Of a stretch of 64,000 nucleotides of DNA, positions 10,453-22,693 are shown in pieces. Position 1 is the first letter of the stretch. Each line of letters opens with the position of its first letter. The stretch covers positions 434,001 to 498,000 of the forward strand of contig JAIWZP010000012.1 in assembly GCA_025201375.1 (NCBI GenBank). Direction: 5' to 3'. Origin of the DNA: Gongronella butleri. Lineage: Eukaryota; Mucoromycota; Mucoromycetes; Mucorales; Cunninghamellaceae. Both the position numbers and the translations under genes were made by a program. The notes beneath the pieces were generated by a model. The model made no database searches. It was not told where the DNA came from and saw nothing but the letters and a program-made list of their open reading frames with translations.

Positions 10453-12944
10453 ATGTCGGTCAGTGCAAAAGAAGGTTTCCGTGACGGTGAACCTCGCTTT
10501 GGCACATGTTTCTTCCTTGAAGGTATGTTTCCCCTTGAACCAGCTTGATGCCATTTTTTGCGATTGACATAATAGCTTATTTTCTCTCAATAGAGTCGCC
10601 TGTGACGTTCAACAACAAGCCCCTGTCATGGAAAAACGTTATTATCCCATCGTCGGTCAAAATTCATCCCATCGCCGTAAGAAACACTCTTGTTGCACTG
10701 CGCCCTCTGAAAAGTATGCTTTGTTTATCCACTTTAGGAGAAGCTGCGCTCCACTCAGCGAGCCATTGATGAATGCGTCGAAGAAATGCCCAGCAAGCTC
10801 AACCTCTCGGACTCGTAGGTCGCTTCTGGCGCGAAAAGCGAGAAGCAAACGCGATTGCGCATATCAACCAGTGTTTTTTTATTGTTTTTTTTCTGTCAGG
10901 TCGGATGCGAGTGCCTTTGGCGACGTAGAAAGTGGTGTGGAGGATGCCAGCACTGGCCAGCCGCGTCGCGAAGGAAACGTTTTCAGCAAAGAAGTGACAG
11001 AATCGGAAAAAGACATCATTCAGCAACGCGTTGCCCTTCAGCAAAAGCAATTTGCCGAGTTTGAGCGACGCGACAAGGAGCGCAAGTTCAAAAAGGTGGT
11101 GTCTATGTACGATTACCTCTCCACTGACGAATTGGAAGAAATGCTCAAGGATTGCAATAATGACGAGGTAAACAGCACAGCAGACCCCCCGATTGGCGCA
11201 GCGCGCTCACCCATTCTGCTGCTCTCTCTCACACCAAACCTTTTGATAGGAGGAGATCGTGGTGCGCCTCACGCAAAACGACTATTTGCAGTCCATTCGA
11301 CGCGCCATTGCCCTCAAATATGCCCCAGAAGTCGAAAATCAACGAAACAAGATGAGCTCCGAGCAAATGGAGGCGTATCAGCAGCTGCTCAAGAAGCGCT
11401 CTAGCACGCTAAAGAAAACGACCACGGATACAGCTAAAAAGTAAACAGCACAGCGTCAGAAAATCAAAAAAACAAGTGAATTTTTTTCGCCGACGCGTCC
11501 TTTTTCTCTCCTTAGGCACTATCGAATGACCGGCCGATTGGCACTTGACGATGCCTTGAAGCAAGTGGAAGAGAACGGCAAGGACGCTGACAAGGCATTT
11601 GAAGGATGGTCATCTGTAGGTTGCCAAGAAAAAAGAAAAAAAGAAAAAAAAATGGCGTTTGCGCGACCAGTTTGATGCTGAGCTTTTTTTTTTTTTGTTT
11701 TAGGCACGCATCCGCGCGTATCAAATGATCCATGAAAATCCCAACAGCTATTATTATCGCTTCAATGCGCCTGGTGAGGTGCAGCAAAAGGGTCAATGGG
11801 GTCCCAAGGAGAAAGAGCTTTTTTTCAAGCGCTTGGACGAAATTGGCGCCAATGGCCAGTGGGGCATTTTTGCCATGACCATCCCCGGACGCGTTGGCTA
11901 TCAGGTACATATGGCTATATTAGAAATCAAGGGTTTTTTTTCTCAGTTTTTTTTATTAGTGCTCCAATTTTTATCGCCTCTTGATTGAGACAGGCCAGGT
12001 GGAAGATCCCAACTACGTGCTGGACGAGAAGGGCAAGGCACACTATCTGTTTGACAAAAAGACTGCCGGTGGCGGCGTGGAAAAGACCTTCCGCACACAT
12101 GTGAAGCAAAGCAGCGGCAAACGCACGTCGGCCCCGGCCGCGGCGTCCTCATCATCTTCCGCTGCCACGACCGCAGCAGCTTCAAGTGGCACACGCGCCG
12201 TCAAACGTCGTCGGCGTGGCGAAGCGCCACAGGCGACCAGCGTCAAGAAGAAAAAGAAGAGACGATCAGGCTGGGACTCTGAAGAAGAAGATGACGACTT
12301 TGAGGATTACAATGATACCTCAGGCACCTATACAGCAAGCACGCGCTCCTCCTCTCGACGCGCCAGATCATCACGAGTGACGTATGCCGAAGCAAGCGAT
12401 CCAGAAGATGCCGCCAATGACAATGGTGGCATGACCAGCAATCAAGATGATGACGACGAAAATGCGGCGGATGAATTCGACGAGAACCCCTTGCCCGGCC
12501 TCATTGATCCGATTACCCTTGACGAGGTCGTCAAGCCTGCCATCTCCAAGTATGGCCACGTGATGGGGTAAGGCTCTTTTTTCCCGAAAAAAAAATAGAG
12601 GTATTCACTTTTTTCTCTGATAGTTATGACAGCTGGGTGCGCTGCTTGACCAATTGGGAAGGCAAGAAAAACATCTGCCCGCTGACAAAGAAGACTCTTA
12701 CGAAACGTGACCTTGGTAAGGCTTGGCAGGCTTTTCTAAAAAAAAAAATGAACAAGGGATCGAATGGCGCGAATGGCTCATTTTTTTGCCTTTTTTTTAG
12801 TGATCCTCACGCATGAAAACATCGAAGAATACAGGTTTGTACCAAAACTGCATTGGATTAGTGCCATGAAATGAATGGTGAGGGCTCATACCACACTTTT
12901 CTCTCTCTTTTTTTTTTTTTAGAGATCAAATCAAGAACGACTGA
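10453..12944 (+). CDS. Myb/SANT-like protein with C-terminal RING/U-box-like domain
   Basis: Eleven exons: 10453-10522, 10594-10676, 10738-10814, 10900-11167, 11250-11440, 11516-11615, 11704-11904, 11960-12567, 12624-12715, 12801-12834 and 12923-12944, in phase, about 581 residues. The central part has a Myb/SANT-like repeat (QKGQWGPKEKELFFKRL then GIFAMTIPGRVGYQCSNFYR). It is followed by a Ser/Lys-rich, acidic linker with a bipartite nuclear-localisation-like run of Lys/Arg. The C-terminus (LPGLIDPITLDEV ... NICPLTKKTL ... ENIEEYR) resembles a U-box/SP-RING fold, suggesting E3 ligase activity in the nucleus. The upstream helical part is unassigned. The last two exons are 34 and 22 nt. Confidence 0.75.
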
Positions 12945-13328
12945 ACGAAATAAACGTCTTTTTCCATGATTTTTTGGTTGCCGCGTGTCCGTGTTCGTGA
13001 ATTGAGCTGAGTATGATATCTTGTGCATTGAGGGTTGCTGGATTTGGCAATCGTAGGCTTCAAAAAAATGTGTGCACAAAACAACAACCAGCAGACCTCG
13101 CTCGTTTTATTTCTTTTCCTCACACACCACAAAAGGACTTGCTCTTCTCTTCCTTTTATTGTCCTTGAATTTTTTTCTTCCTCATTTGTTGTTACAACCG
13201 GCAAAAGGACAGCCAAAGAGGTACAGAGCTTTTTTTCCCCCCTTTCTAACTGCTATTTCAGAGGCACTCGGAGCTAAAGTCGTCGTCTTTTATTTATTTC
13301 CAGGCACCACGAAAAAAAAAAAAAAAAA
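12945..13328. other. Intergenic; possible 5' leader intron of the F-box gene
   Basis: Contains a candidate leader intron (gtacag ... ctatttcag, about 13219-13260) and ends in a run of 18 A whose last base is the A of the next ATG (13312-13329). No coding sequence seen. Confidence 0.35.
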
Positions 13329-14576
13329 ATGGAGTGCCGGGGCCCTTCTCCGTTTATTATACCAGAAATTGCCGCTATACTTTGCTCGTTTGTAGACCGC
13401 AAAGATTGGCTCAATGTTGCTCTCAGCTGCCGCACGTTTTACATTGCCATGATATCGCGAATATGGCACACGGTGCACCCTCGCTCGCATATGACTCTCC
13501 GCAAATTGAAAAACACATTGGATGGCAAGGCAAGGGCCTCGAAAAGCCAGCTGCAAACCGATTACAATCGGCTTGTGCGAGTTTTTTGTTGGACATTGAA
13601 GGAGGACATTGCCGGCCACCCATTTGAACGCTCTTTTTTCGACGCGTTCCTCTTTTGCCACCTCGATCACCTGGAATTTTCGTACGCGGCCGCGCAAGAC
13701 CACACAATTGCCTCGATGATCCGATCCAGTCCCTATTTAAGCTACATTGACCTCTCGCACTGCTACTCGCTCTCGGCAGAGGCGATTCGACCGCTCTTGG
13801 AGATGCGGCCCAACAGCCTAAAGACATTAATTCTATACGGATGTGGTAAAATTGACAGCCTGACGCTGGTACATTTGATTTATCGACACCAGCGCACACT
13901 ACAATGCATTCGTGTCACGGAAATCACCGATTGCGTGTTGGATGCCATGCAGTCTTGTCGTCAATTACAGGATGTCGGCCTGGAACATTGCACGTCGCTC
14001 TCTGACGCCGCCTTGCGCCGCTTCTCACACTATCTGCTGTCGAACCCGCCCCCAATTCGAAGCCTGCGTCTGCGCGATATTGCCAATTTGACCTCACAGC
14101 ACATGTCGAGCATTGCGAGATCTTGTGGCCAGTCTTTATGCCATCTGGATATGACTGAATGCGTCCGCATCACCTCGACAGGCCTTGCCGCCGTTGCTCG
14201 TTTCGCAACGAGCCTGACGTCGCTCAGTCTAGCTTATCAAGTCGGCGTTTCCAATCAAGTCATTTCGACATTTGTGGAATCATGTCCAAATTTGCAACAT
14301 CTCGACCTCTCGGGAAGCTTAGCGCTCACAAACGAAGCATTTGCTCAGCTGCCCGTCTCCATTGTCACGCTCAACATCTCAGGCCTCGAATCACAGCTGT
14401 CATCCGCCTTGATTCGTCAAATCCTGTCACAATCACCACATCTCCACGAACTCTGCTTGGGCGTTGCCTACGACCTGACCGAGGCGGATCTCATACTAAA
14501 CCAAGTCAATGACCCTGACCTTGTCTACAGAATGGATGTGGACAAGTGCCATACAGTCTGTCGTATAATTCAATAA
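13329..14576 (+). CDS. F-box/leucine-rich-repeat protein
   Basis: An intronless gene of 415 residues. The N-terminal 45 residues look like an F-box (PEIAAILCSFVDRKDWLNVALSCRTFY), which would bind Skp1 in an SCF ubiquitin ligase. The rest is a series of cysteine-containing LRRs (LRDIANLTSQHM, LDMTECVRITSTGL, LDLSGSLALTNEAF) of the FBXL/Amn1 kind that bind the substrate. No introns occur in 1.25 kb although its neighbours are intron-rich. The ATG directly follows an A-run, an unusual leader. The substrate is unknown. Confidence 0.85.
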   Translation: MECRGPSPFIIPEIAAILCSFVDRKDWLNVALSCRTFYIAMISRIWHTVHPRSHMTLRKLKNTLDGKARASKSQLQTDYNRLVRVFCWTLKEDIAGHPFERSFFDAFLFCHLDHLEFSYAAAQDHTIASMIRSSPYLSYIDLSHCYSLSAEAIRPLLEMRPNSLKTLILYGCGKIDSLTLVHLIYRHQRTLQCIRVTEITDCVLDAMQSCRQLQDVGLEHCTSLSDAALRRFSHYLLSNPPPIRSLRLRDIANLTSQHMSSIARSCGQSLCHLDMTECVRITSTGLAAVARFATSLTSLSLAYQVGVSNQVISTFVESCPNLQHLDLSGSLALTNEAFAQLPVSIVTLNISGLESQLSSALIRQILSQSPHLHELCLGVAYDLTEADLILNQVNDPDLVYRMDVDKCHTVCRIIQ

Positions 14577-14704
14577 ACCAAGAACCAAAGATGGCCCTTT
14601 TGGTCGTCTGATATTTTTAAAAATATTCAAAGTGGCCCCACCACGTGTTCGCAAAAGGAAACCTTTTTTTTTTTTTTTTTGCATGTGTGTGTGTGTGAAT
14701 ACCG

Positions 14705-16228
14705 TCAGCGACACACCAGCACTAGTTTGCACTGGCCTGCATATAAAATGGTCGTGAAATTGCCTTGAAAGATGCCCAATTCTTCGTTTAACCACACGTC
14801 CTTGATGCTTGCTGCACGAGCGCCATTCAGCACATCTGCTATTCGAAATCCAACTTGGAAACGCGATGGGATGGTTGATTTCGCGTCCGAGGTGGCTGCC
14901 GACCTCACTGATTCTGGGGCTGCCCTGCCACCAGACGGGTTTACAATGTTGAACAAGCCAACGACGGCTTGTTTTTCATCCAACTGCTTCCACCACACCT
15001 GTCTATAGGACCAGGGATCCGAGTAATAGGGCAATGGCTGCGCCATGATGCCAGATTGTTGAATATCTAGTATGATGGGGTGATGGAGCATCTCCAGGTA
15101 TTTTTCGGGCAATAGGCGAGGATCGCTGCCAATACAAAAGACAGAGCTTGTCAATGCCCAAAAAGAAATATAAGTGCGACGGATGTCATCATTGTACAAG
15201 CCATCAATGCATTTTCCGTCCCATGGCGTGGTCATGCCTACCACCACCGCGTCGAGATCCACAAAAAAGCCGTTTTTGCCACCAACTTCCGTGAGACCTG
15301 CCCATTGACGTGTATAATACCAGCGAGCAAGGACGCGTGCTGTCGTCGTCAGGGATTTTGGCGAGTACGATTCAATGTCCGTGAAAACGCGCGCACCATT
15401 GCCAATTCGCTGCCAATCGCTTGCAAATCGATGATCCAAATACCACGACAATTCAATCCACACGTCATAACGTCGAAACGAGCGTGCCATCATGTCCAAA
15501 ACCGCGCGACAATCGGGTGCCAGCGACGGCACCACCTCATCACCGCTTCCAGGTCCGCAGCCGTCAAGTTTGACGTAGCGAATGCCCCAAGACGCGAACA
15601 ATTCGGCAATCGAATCAAAATATTGTTGAAGTACGTCATCATAGCGCTCTGGCATAAAGGTCGTTCCAGAAAATGCATTGCCTTGCAGCCGATTGGGGCA
15701 ATATTCGCTCAATGACACGTCATGGCCTTTGATTCTACAGCCGCCTTCAACAGCCGCCTTGGGGATGCCCGGGAGAAGATACACGCCCAATTTATGCCCA
15801 TTGCTGGCTAGGTGCTTGCTGAGAGCGGCAAGACCAGAAGGAAACAAATCAGATCGAAACAGCCATCGGCCAAAGTTGTCCATATCTTTATGCCACCCTG
15901 AGTCAAGGTTGATGTATTCGTAGCGCGGCAGCTTGGCCCTCATCGTGTCGGAAATATCCATTAGATTCTTTTCATTGAACCTGATCAAGCGTAGAAAGTA
16001 TCAATCAGGCATGTGGATCATTTTCCCAACTGATTGCACCTTTTGCTTACCAAGGTGACACGTTTCCCCCGCCATAACCGGCAATGTCATCCAGAAGCTG
16101 TGTCGACCATGTTGTGAAACCAAGCACTGGTTTGCAAGCCCATCCTGGAACGCTAATAAAAATAAGACGAAATGGACAGCTTTGATTACTGACTGATCAT
16201 ACCTCTTTCTTGTTGGCTCTTCAAGCAT
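14705..16228 (-). CDS. Alpha-galactosidase-like glycoside hydrolase, family GH27
   Basis: Exons (minus) 16228-16203, 16152-16051 and 15980-14705 give 467 residues. GH27 enzymes release terminal alpha-galactose (or alpha-N-acetylgalactosamine) by a retaining mechanism. Visible are KPVLGFTTWS at the start of the barrel, YEYINLDSGW, GHKLGVYLLPGIP, and YVKLDGCGPG, whose Asp is the expected nucleophile. VFTDIESYS carries the probable acid/base Asp, and a C-terminal beta domain follows. The chosen start gives MLEEPTRKS and no signal peptide; an in-frame ATG at 16342 would add about 38 residues containing a weak hydrophobic stretch, so secretion is undecided. Confidence 0.87.
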
Positions 16229-16641
16229 ACTGTAAGGGGGGGACAGGTACGTACAATGAGCGAAAGAGAGCAAAAAAAGGGGCCTGGGAAAGAAAGCGTC
16301 CTTTCGAAAGATGCCGAATTTGTGATTCCGCACCAAAATCATTGCTGGATCATTGGCTGACGCGTTCCCCTGCAAAGCTGCATAAAGCCTGACGGGGCTC
16401 CGCAGTCCAATTTTTTTTTGCGTTGCAAGGAGGTAAAAAAAAAAAAAAGTAGCGCGGGAACAGTGCAAGTGTCCCGGAAACCGGATGATACTGTATCAAA
16501 TAATCAGCGATTACTACTGTAGCCTGGGTGCGCATGGCAATTTTTTATTTTTCTTTCTGCGACATTATTTTGCAAACAAAGTGTGAGATATGATAGACGG
16601 TGGGCACTTTGGAGAAAGCTTGTTATTTACGCAGAACACGA
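16229..16641. other. Intergenic, no further gene seen
   Basis: Between the galactosidase start and the acetyl-CoA synthetase stop. It holds the possible 5' extension of the galactosidase up to 16342, an A-run near 16435, and AT-rich sequence. Confidence 0.4.
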
Positions 16642-19112
16642 TTATTTGCCATGAACTTTCTCAATCAGGAGCGGCACAACCCTAGAGAAAAAAATATATA
16701 TAAGTGTGCTGCTGATTTTTACTGCCAGGCGGCTTACGATGGATCAGCCAAAGTAGACGTGTCACCCAATTGATCTTGTTCATTGTTGACAATCTTGCGG
16801 AGAATACGTCGCATAATCTTGCCCGACCGCGTCTTGGGGAGGTCAGGGACCACGTAGATACGCTTTGGTGTGGCAAAAGGACCAATGACCTTGCGCACCT
16901 GCAGAGCCAATTCCTTTTCAAGACCCTCCGAGTCTTCAACGTTGGGCTTGAGCGTCGTGTACGCGTGGATGCATTGGCCAGTCAGCTCATCGTTGCCGCC
17001 AACAACAGCCGCTTCAGCAACAGCAGGGTGCAAGATCAAGGCAGACTCAATCTCAGCAGTGGACAGACGATGGCCAGACACATTGATGACATCTAAAACA
17101 AAAATGTCAGGTATTTTTCGCGACTTTTTTTTTTTTTTTTTTACCATCGACACGGCCACGAATCCAGATGTAGCCATCCTTGTCGCGAGTGGCACCATCT
17201 CCAGTGAAATAGTAACCCCTGTATGGCTTCAAGTACGTGTCCAAGTATCGGTTGTGATTCTTATACACGGTGCGCGCCATGGATGGCCAAGGTTGAGCAA
17301 TTGCCAAGACGCCAGTCACGTCATTGCCTTCAAGCTCCTTGCCAGATTGCGGGTCCAAGATGGCAGGCTTGATGCCAAAAAAGGGGAACGTCGCTGAGCC
17401 AGGTTTTGTGCTCACAGCACCGGGCAGAGGACTGATGACAATTGAACCCGTTTCGGTCTGCCAATACGTGTCGACAACAGCGCACACATTGCGACCGACC
17501 TTGTCATTGTACCAATGCCAGGCCTCGGGGTTGATGGGCTCGCCAACAGAGCCAATGACGCGCAGCGACGACAGGTCATAGCCTTCCAACCACTTGTCGC
17601 CAAGGCGACGCAAGGCACGAATGGCAGTGGGCGCCGTGTAGAATTGTGTCACCTTGTGGGTCTGAATCAAATCCCAGAAACGCGATGGGTTGGGATAGGT
17701 GGGCGTCGATTCAAAGACAACCGTGGTTGCACCATTCATCAGGGGGCCATAAAGCAAGTACGTGTGGCCAGTGATCCACCCTATTTCAATGGTAAAAAAA
17801 AAATATAAACAAAATAATAATAAAAAAACGGGAAAAACACAAACAAAGGAGGTGGGCGTATTGCCTCGCGCGTCTTTGTTTGGATAGCTCTTACCAACAT
17901 CAGCCATGCACGCGTACACGTCATTCTCATGGTAGTCAAAGATATTCTTGAGAGTGAGAGCAGCGCCAAGCAAATAGCCAGCCGTCGTGTGCATCTAAGC
18001 GAGAACATGTTTTGAGCGCGACGCGCTTTTTTTTTTTTTTGGGGGAGGGAAGATCGGGAGAGGGACTTACCACACCCTTGGGAGTGCCCGTGGATCCACT
18101 CGTGTAGAGCAAGAACAGAGGGTCTTCAGCATTCACATTGGTGGGAGGGCAGTAGGGGCGCGTCTTATCGATCTCATCGTGCCACCAAAGATCGCGGCCC
18201 TCTGTCCAAGGCACTTGCGAGCCGGTGCGGCGCAGAACAAGCACGTGCTCGACAGTGGGAGATTCCTTGAGGGCTTCGTCGACAATGCGCTTGGTCGCAA
18301 TGTTCTTGCCGCCGCGTCGGCCTTCGTCGGCGGTCAGAACCACGCGCGCGCCACAGTCATTGATGCGATCGCGCAGCGAGTCGGACGAGAAGCCAGCAAA
18401 GACGACAGAGTGCACCGCTCCCACGCGCGCACACGCCAGCATGGCCATCACCGTCTCGGGAACCATGGGCATGTAAATCGACACGGTGTCGCCCTTGCGA
18501 ATGTCCATTGACGTGAGCACATTAGCCAAACGACAAACCTCCTGCAGCAATTCACCATAGGTGATTTTGCGCACATTGCCAGGCTCATCGCCTTCATGGA
18601 TAATGGCCACCTTTTGGGAAAAAAAAAAGAGTCAGCATGGAAAAAAAGGAGAATTCCGCTTCTTCACGACTCTTCCCACGTGTGACTGGTGGGCAACTGG
18701 GTGGGGTGCGTGGCTGTCCACGAGATTATCAGCTTGTATACCTTATTTGGCGTCGCAAGAGCATGACGATCCACACAATTGTAGCAAGCGTTCAACTCGC
18801 CTTCCAAGAACCAAGCAACATCACCCTCAAGCAGCGAGCCACTCATCACCGTGTCAAAGGGCTTGGACCATGAGAGCGTCTCGCGAGCAATCTATAAAAA
18901 GGAATGAATGGGTCATTCTTTTTGATTTGGCGCGATTTTTTTTTTTTTTTTTTTTTTTTTACCTTGCCAAAGAAAGCGGCAGGATCATTGACACTTTGTT
19001 CCCAAAGAGCCTTGTATTGATCAAACGAGGCAACATGGGGCGTGGGCTTGCCATTCAAAAGTCTCTCAGGGACGGGGAAAATAGGATCGTTCGCATTGGA
19101 GTCGGCTGTCAT
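16642..19112 (-). CDS. ACS: Acetyl-CoA synthetase (AMP-forming)
   Basis: Exons (minus) 19112-18963, 18891-18742, 18610-18071, 17994-17895, 17780-17145, 17092-16738 and 16681-16642 join in phase to 656 residues, the usual length. It activates acetate to acetyl-CoA through acetyl-AMP in cytosol or nucleus. Signature blocks: [12 protein letters not shown] (AMP loop), [73 protein letters not shown], and [10 protein letters not shown] with the Lys that is acetylated in regulated enzymes. Several introns carry T-runs of up to about 23 in plus-strand reading. No peroxisomal or mitochondrial signal is obvious. Confidence 0.97.
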
Positions 19113-19710
19113 GATGCACAATGAAGGAAATAGAAAAGAAAAAGGGCGTGAGAGATAATTTTGAATCAGGAGTGCTGCTGCTTTTTACTCGTTTTAAAGC
19201 AAAGCGTGTGGCCAAATGAGGCAGTGACACTGAGGAACCGTGTGACGCCAATTTCATCGTGACACACAGCCTCCAAGCGCCTTGTTTTGCAAAAACAAGC
19301 TCGTTTACATAAGTTGTTGGTTCCACAAGAGTCAAGCCCAAAAGAATGTTTGATCGTTGGGCGCAACCAGTCCATTGCATTGCGGACGAGAATCCTCCGC
19401 ATCTTTGGGTGCACTACGACGTTTTAAGAAACTTGCCATAATTGCTAGTGGTCATTCTCTCTTTCAGGTGCACACGCATGGACCGAGAGTCTTTATGGAT
19501 CTGGGGTGAAAAATTGGACTTTCATAGACGTAATCTACCTCCAAAGTCAATTTGTTTGTTTACGAGATGAAATTCACAATAAAATGTCATGATGCACGCT
19601 TGCTGACACCATTGAAACCATGTCCAACTTTCTGTTGTCAAGGAATGATCACTGATTTTTTTTTTTTATTTGGATGCCTCCCCATTGAAATTGTTTTCAG
19701 GTTTCGTGCT
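19113..19710. other. Intergenic, no gene seen
   Basis: Upstream of acetyl-CoA synthetase and downstream of TUP1. Probably the ACS promoter plus the TUP1 3' region; nothing else could be supported. Confidence 0.4.
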
Positions 19711-22091
19711 TCATGGGCCAATTGGCTCGTAGCTCCAAATACGCGCGCGGTTGTCACCAGATCCAGTGGCGAACAGAGGCTTTCGGCCAGGACTGGTGGC
19801 CACAGAGATCACTATCAAACAACGAAAAAGGTAAATACAATGATCAATCTTTTCCTATTGTGCCATCTTTTGATTTTAACACGCGTCCCACGTCCTGGTA
19901 CCCCTCACGGAGCCCCTCCCCCCACTGCACCACATTGTATAACGTAATCCGTTCAGCAAATTGCTTACCTGAATTTTTATGACCCTGAAGCATAAATTCA
20001 GTTTGCCCAGTGCGAGGATCCCAAAACTGGACGCCGCGGTCCTTGGAGCCCGAAACAATCCATTTGCCATCTGGTGTTGTCGCCACCGACAGCACAAAGT
20101 CCTATGAGAATTTTAATTTTGAGTTGGCCATCAGATGCCTCCTTGCGCTCACATCTGCGTGCTTTTTTTTTTTTTTTTTGCCCTTTTGCGGCCCTTCTTG
20201 ATTTTCCATTATACCTTGTGACCTGTGAAGACTTGCTTGCTTGCTGTTTTGCCACCTTGGGGATTTCCCAGCGTCCAGAGGCGTAATGTCTTGTCCAAAC
20301 TGCCGGACACCAGCGTCTTGCCATCAGGCATGAATGCGACCGAATACACGCTGTCCTTGTGGCCCTCTAGGCGCTCCAGGTGCTTGCCAGTGTGCGCATC
20401 CCACACACGCACCACTTTGTCCAGGCTGCCCGCCGCGACAAGACGGCCATCAGGCGAAATCGCCACGCTCGTTACACCGGGGTCTTTTTGATCAGGGTCC
20501 TTGATGTCCAAAATATGCGCACAGTAGCCGTTTTCCCAGTCCCATATCCGGGCAGTGCGATCACCAGAGCCGGACACGAGGATACGACCATCGCGGCTGA
20601 ATTCCAGGGAATAAATGTCTTGCTCGTGTCCTTTCAGCACGTGTCGGATGCGATTCTTTGCAATGTCCCAAATCTATAGAGAAAAGCGCGTCGTCAGCCC
20701 AATGCTGTTCAAAAATAATAACAAATGAGAAAAGTTTACGCGGATTTGCTTATCTTCTGCGCCAGTCGCCAGGTATTTTCCATCAGGGCTAAAGCTCACC
20801 GAGCGAATGTAGAGATCGCTGTCGCGACCGGCGTTCTCATCTTTGAGAACACTGATAAAAAAAAGAGACAGCAAAGAGAGGGGCACACGTGAGACAAAGT
20901 GAAAAACACAGGGACGATTTTGCTTACGCCACTTTCATCGACGTCTGCGTGTCATAAATGTGCGTTGTTTGGTTACAGCCTGCTGCCAAGTATCTGCCAT
21001 CTGCGCTGAACTTGACGCAGCACACCACACTAGAGTGCTCAAAATTATACACAAGATCAACTTTCAAGTAGCGAGGAGCCTTTGGATTGAATCTATTAAA
21101 AATAAAAGAGAGAGAGAGAGAGCAAGTGAGAATTGCTGTTCACAAGAAAGACGCGACTGGATGAGCACAATCAATGAATTGAGAACATACAAAGCAAACC
21201 AATCCTGGCCCTCTATTTTCATGTTGTCAGGAACAGTGTCAGGGTCCATATCGTTCAACCCAGGCATGGATGTTGCGGATGCTGGCTTTGGACCCGATGG
21301 GCGACCGGTTGTCACTATTAAAAAAACAATCAGAATTGCACTACAACGCACAATCCCTTACATTGCTGCGACGCAGAAGCGGGAGGTGTGCTTGTTGGCA
21401 AAGGTGAGCCCCCATTCATGTAAGGAGAATGGTGGCCGTATCCTGAGTGCATGGGCGGTTTGCTATCCATCATCGAGGGTGGCGGCAGACCGGGCGGGGG
21501 AGGTGGCGCTGTGTAGCCTAAATAAAAGAATACGTCGTTGAGAACGAATGACACGCAATTGATGGGGTGGCATTTCTTACTTCCGCCATAGCTGGCAGCG
21601 TTTGAGGATGACGCTGAGGGAGGTTGCGAGGTTGGGGCGCCACCATTGATCTGTAGCCATTGTAAGTGGCCTGTTTTCTTTCCTATTTACGCGCATGATT
21701 CGTTACCTGGTCCAGCTGCTGGCGCAAGCGAGCAATCTCCTCTTCATATCTAAACAAAAATTCGCGTCAATGGCATCCATGGCTTCCTTTTTGTGATCCT
21801 CATCGCGCGCTTACTGTTTCTTGATGATATGCTGCGTTCGCTCCAAATCCACGAGGAATTGCTTAAAAAGCGTCATTTCTTGATTTTGACTATTGACTGT
21901 GGAAAGTTGTCAGCATTTGTGGCAATCATGCAAAGAATCGTCTTGCCTTTATGTTCAAATTCGTCGCGCTGACTCTTGAAGGCCATCACCTCCTGTGCCA
22001 GCTGATCATATTCGTTTTTCATGGTGTCCAGCAGCTCGACAAGTCGATTAGATGTTGGCGGAACCATAGATCGATGGTTGTAGACCGACAT
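19711..22091 (-). CDS. TUP1: TUP1-type WD40 transcriptional co-repressor
   Basis: Exons (minus) 22091-21947, 21896-21815, 21749-21707, 21650-21581, 21517-21362, 21314-21191, 21092-20928, 20851-20740, 20673-20215, 20101-19969 and 19811-19711, in phase, give 529 residues. The N-terminal about 90 residues form the helical tetramerisation domain ([30 protein letters not shown]) that binds Cyc8/Ssn6. A Pro-rich linker follows, then QDWFAL and seven WD40 blades ending in [15 protein letters not shown]. Tup1-Cyc8 represses many genes in the nucleus. The first intron has a GC donor (aaag|gcaaga) and ends in cag; reading through it hits a stop and no GT donor is available. Confidence 0.96.
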
Positions 22092-22693
22092 GTTTGTGTG
22101 TTGCAACTTGCAAACTGGGCGTCAAGATGAGAAAGAAGGGCAAAAAAAAAGAAGAGAGGAGCAGAAAAAAAAATCTACAATTACGTTTAACAGAAATATT
22201 GACGTGAAAAACGCGTCAAATGATAAAACACGTAAAGACTTACAGGAAGACCGAGGTTGTCAAGAGAGATGACAAGCAAAGCAAACAAGTGAAAAGAAAC
22301 AAGTGCAAAAGAAAAAAAAAAAAGTGAATGCCCCGCCCTTTGGGCCTTCCCACCGCACAAATCTTGGTGGCCCGATCGCGCTTTTTGCCGCCTCGTTTCG
22401 CCGGGTCGGACAAAAATCCCCTTTCGGTCGGCCAACCAAAAAAAAAAAAAAAAGGGATAAAAGCTGGGCAATAGTAGCTTTCCCCCGATGGCCAATCAGA
22501 TGCAGTAGACAGTGCACCATGTCTCTGGCACTGTGTTGCACGAAGTGCACCATTTGTCTTTGTGTCCTTTTGATGGGATGGATGGGTTCTCCCCAATCTC
22601 TCTTTATTCTTTCTCTTTCTCGCTCTCTTTCACGCTTTTTTCATTCTTTTTAATCAAATTTACCCCACCATTGTCGCTTAAATTGCGCACACA
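22092..22693. promoter_or_regulatory. Divergent intergenic region between TUP1 and methyltransferase
   Basis: About 600 bp between two outward-pointing starts. It includes A-runs near 22311-22323 and 22438-22454, a C/T-rich tract before the methyltransferase ATG, and no coding exon. It must hold both promoters. Confidence 0.45.
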
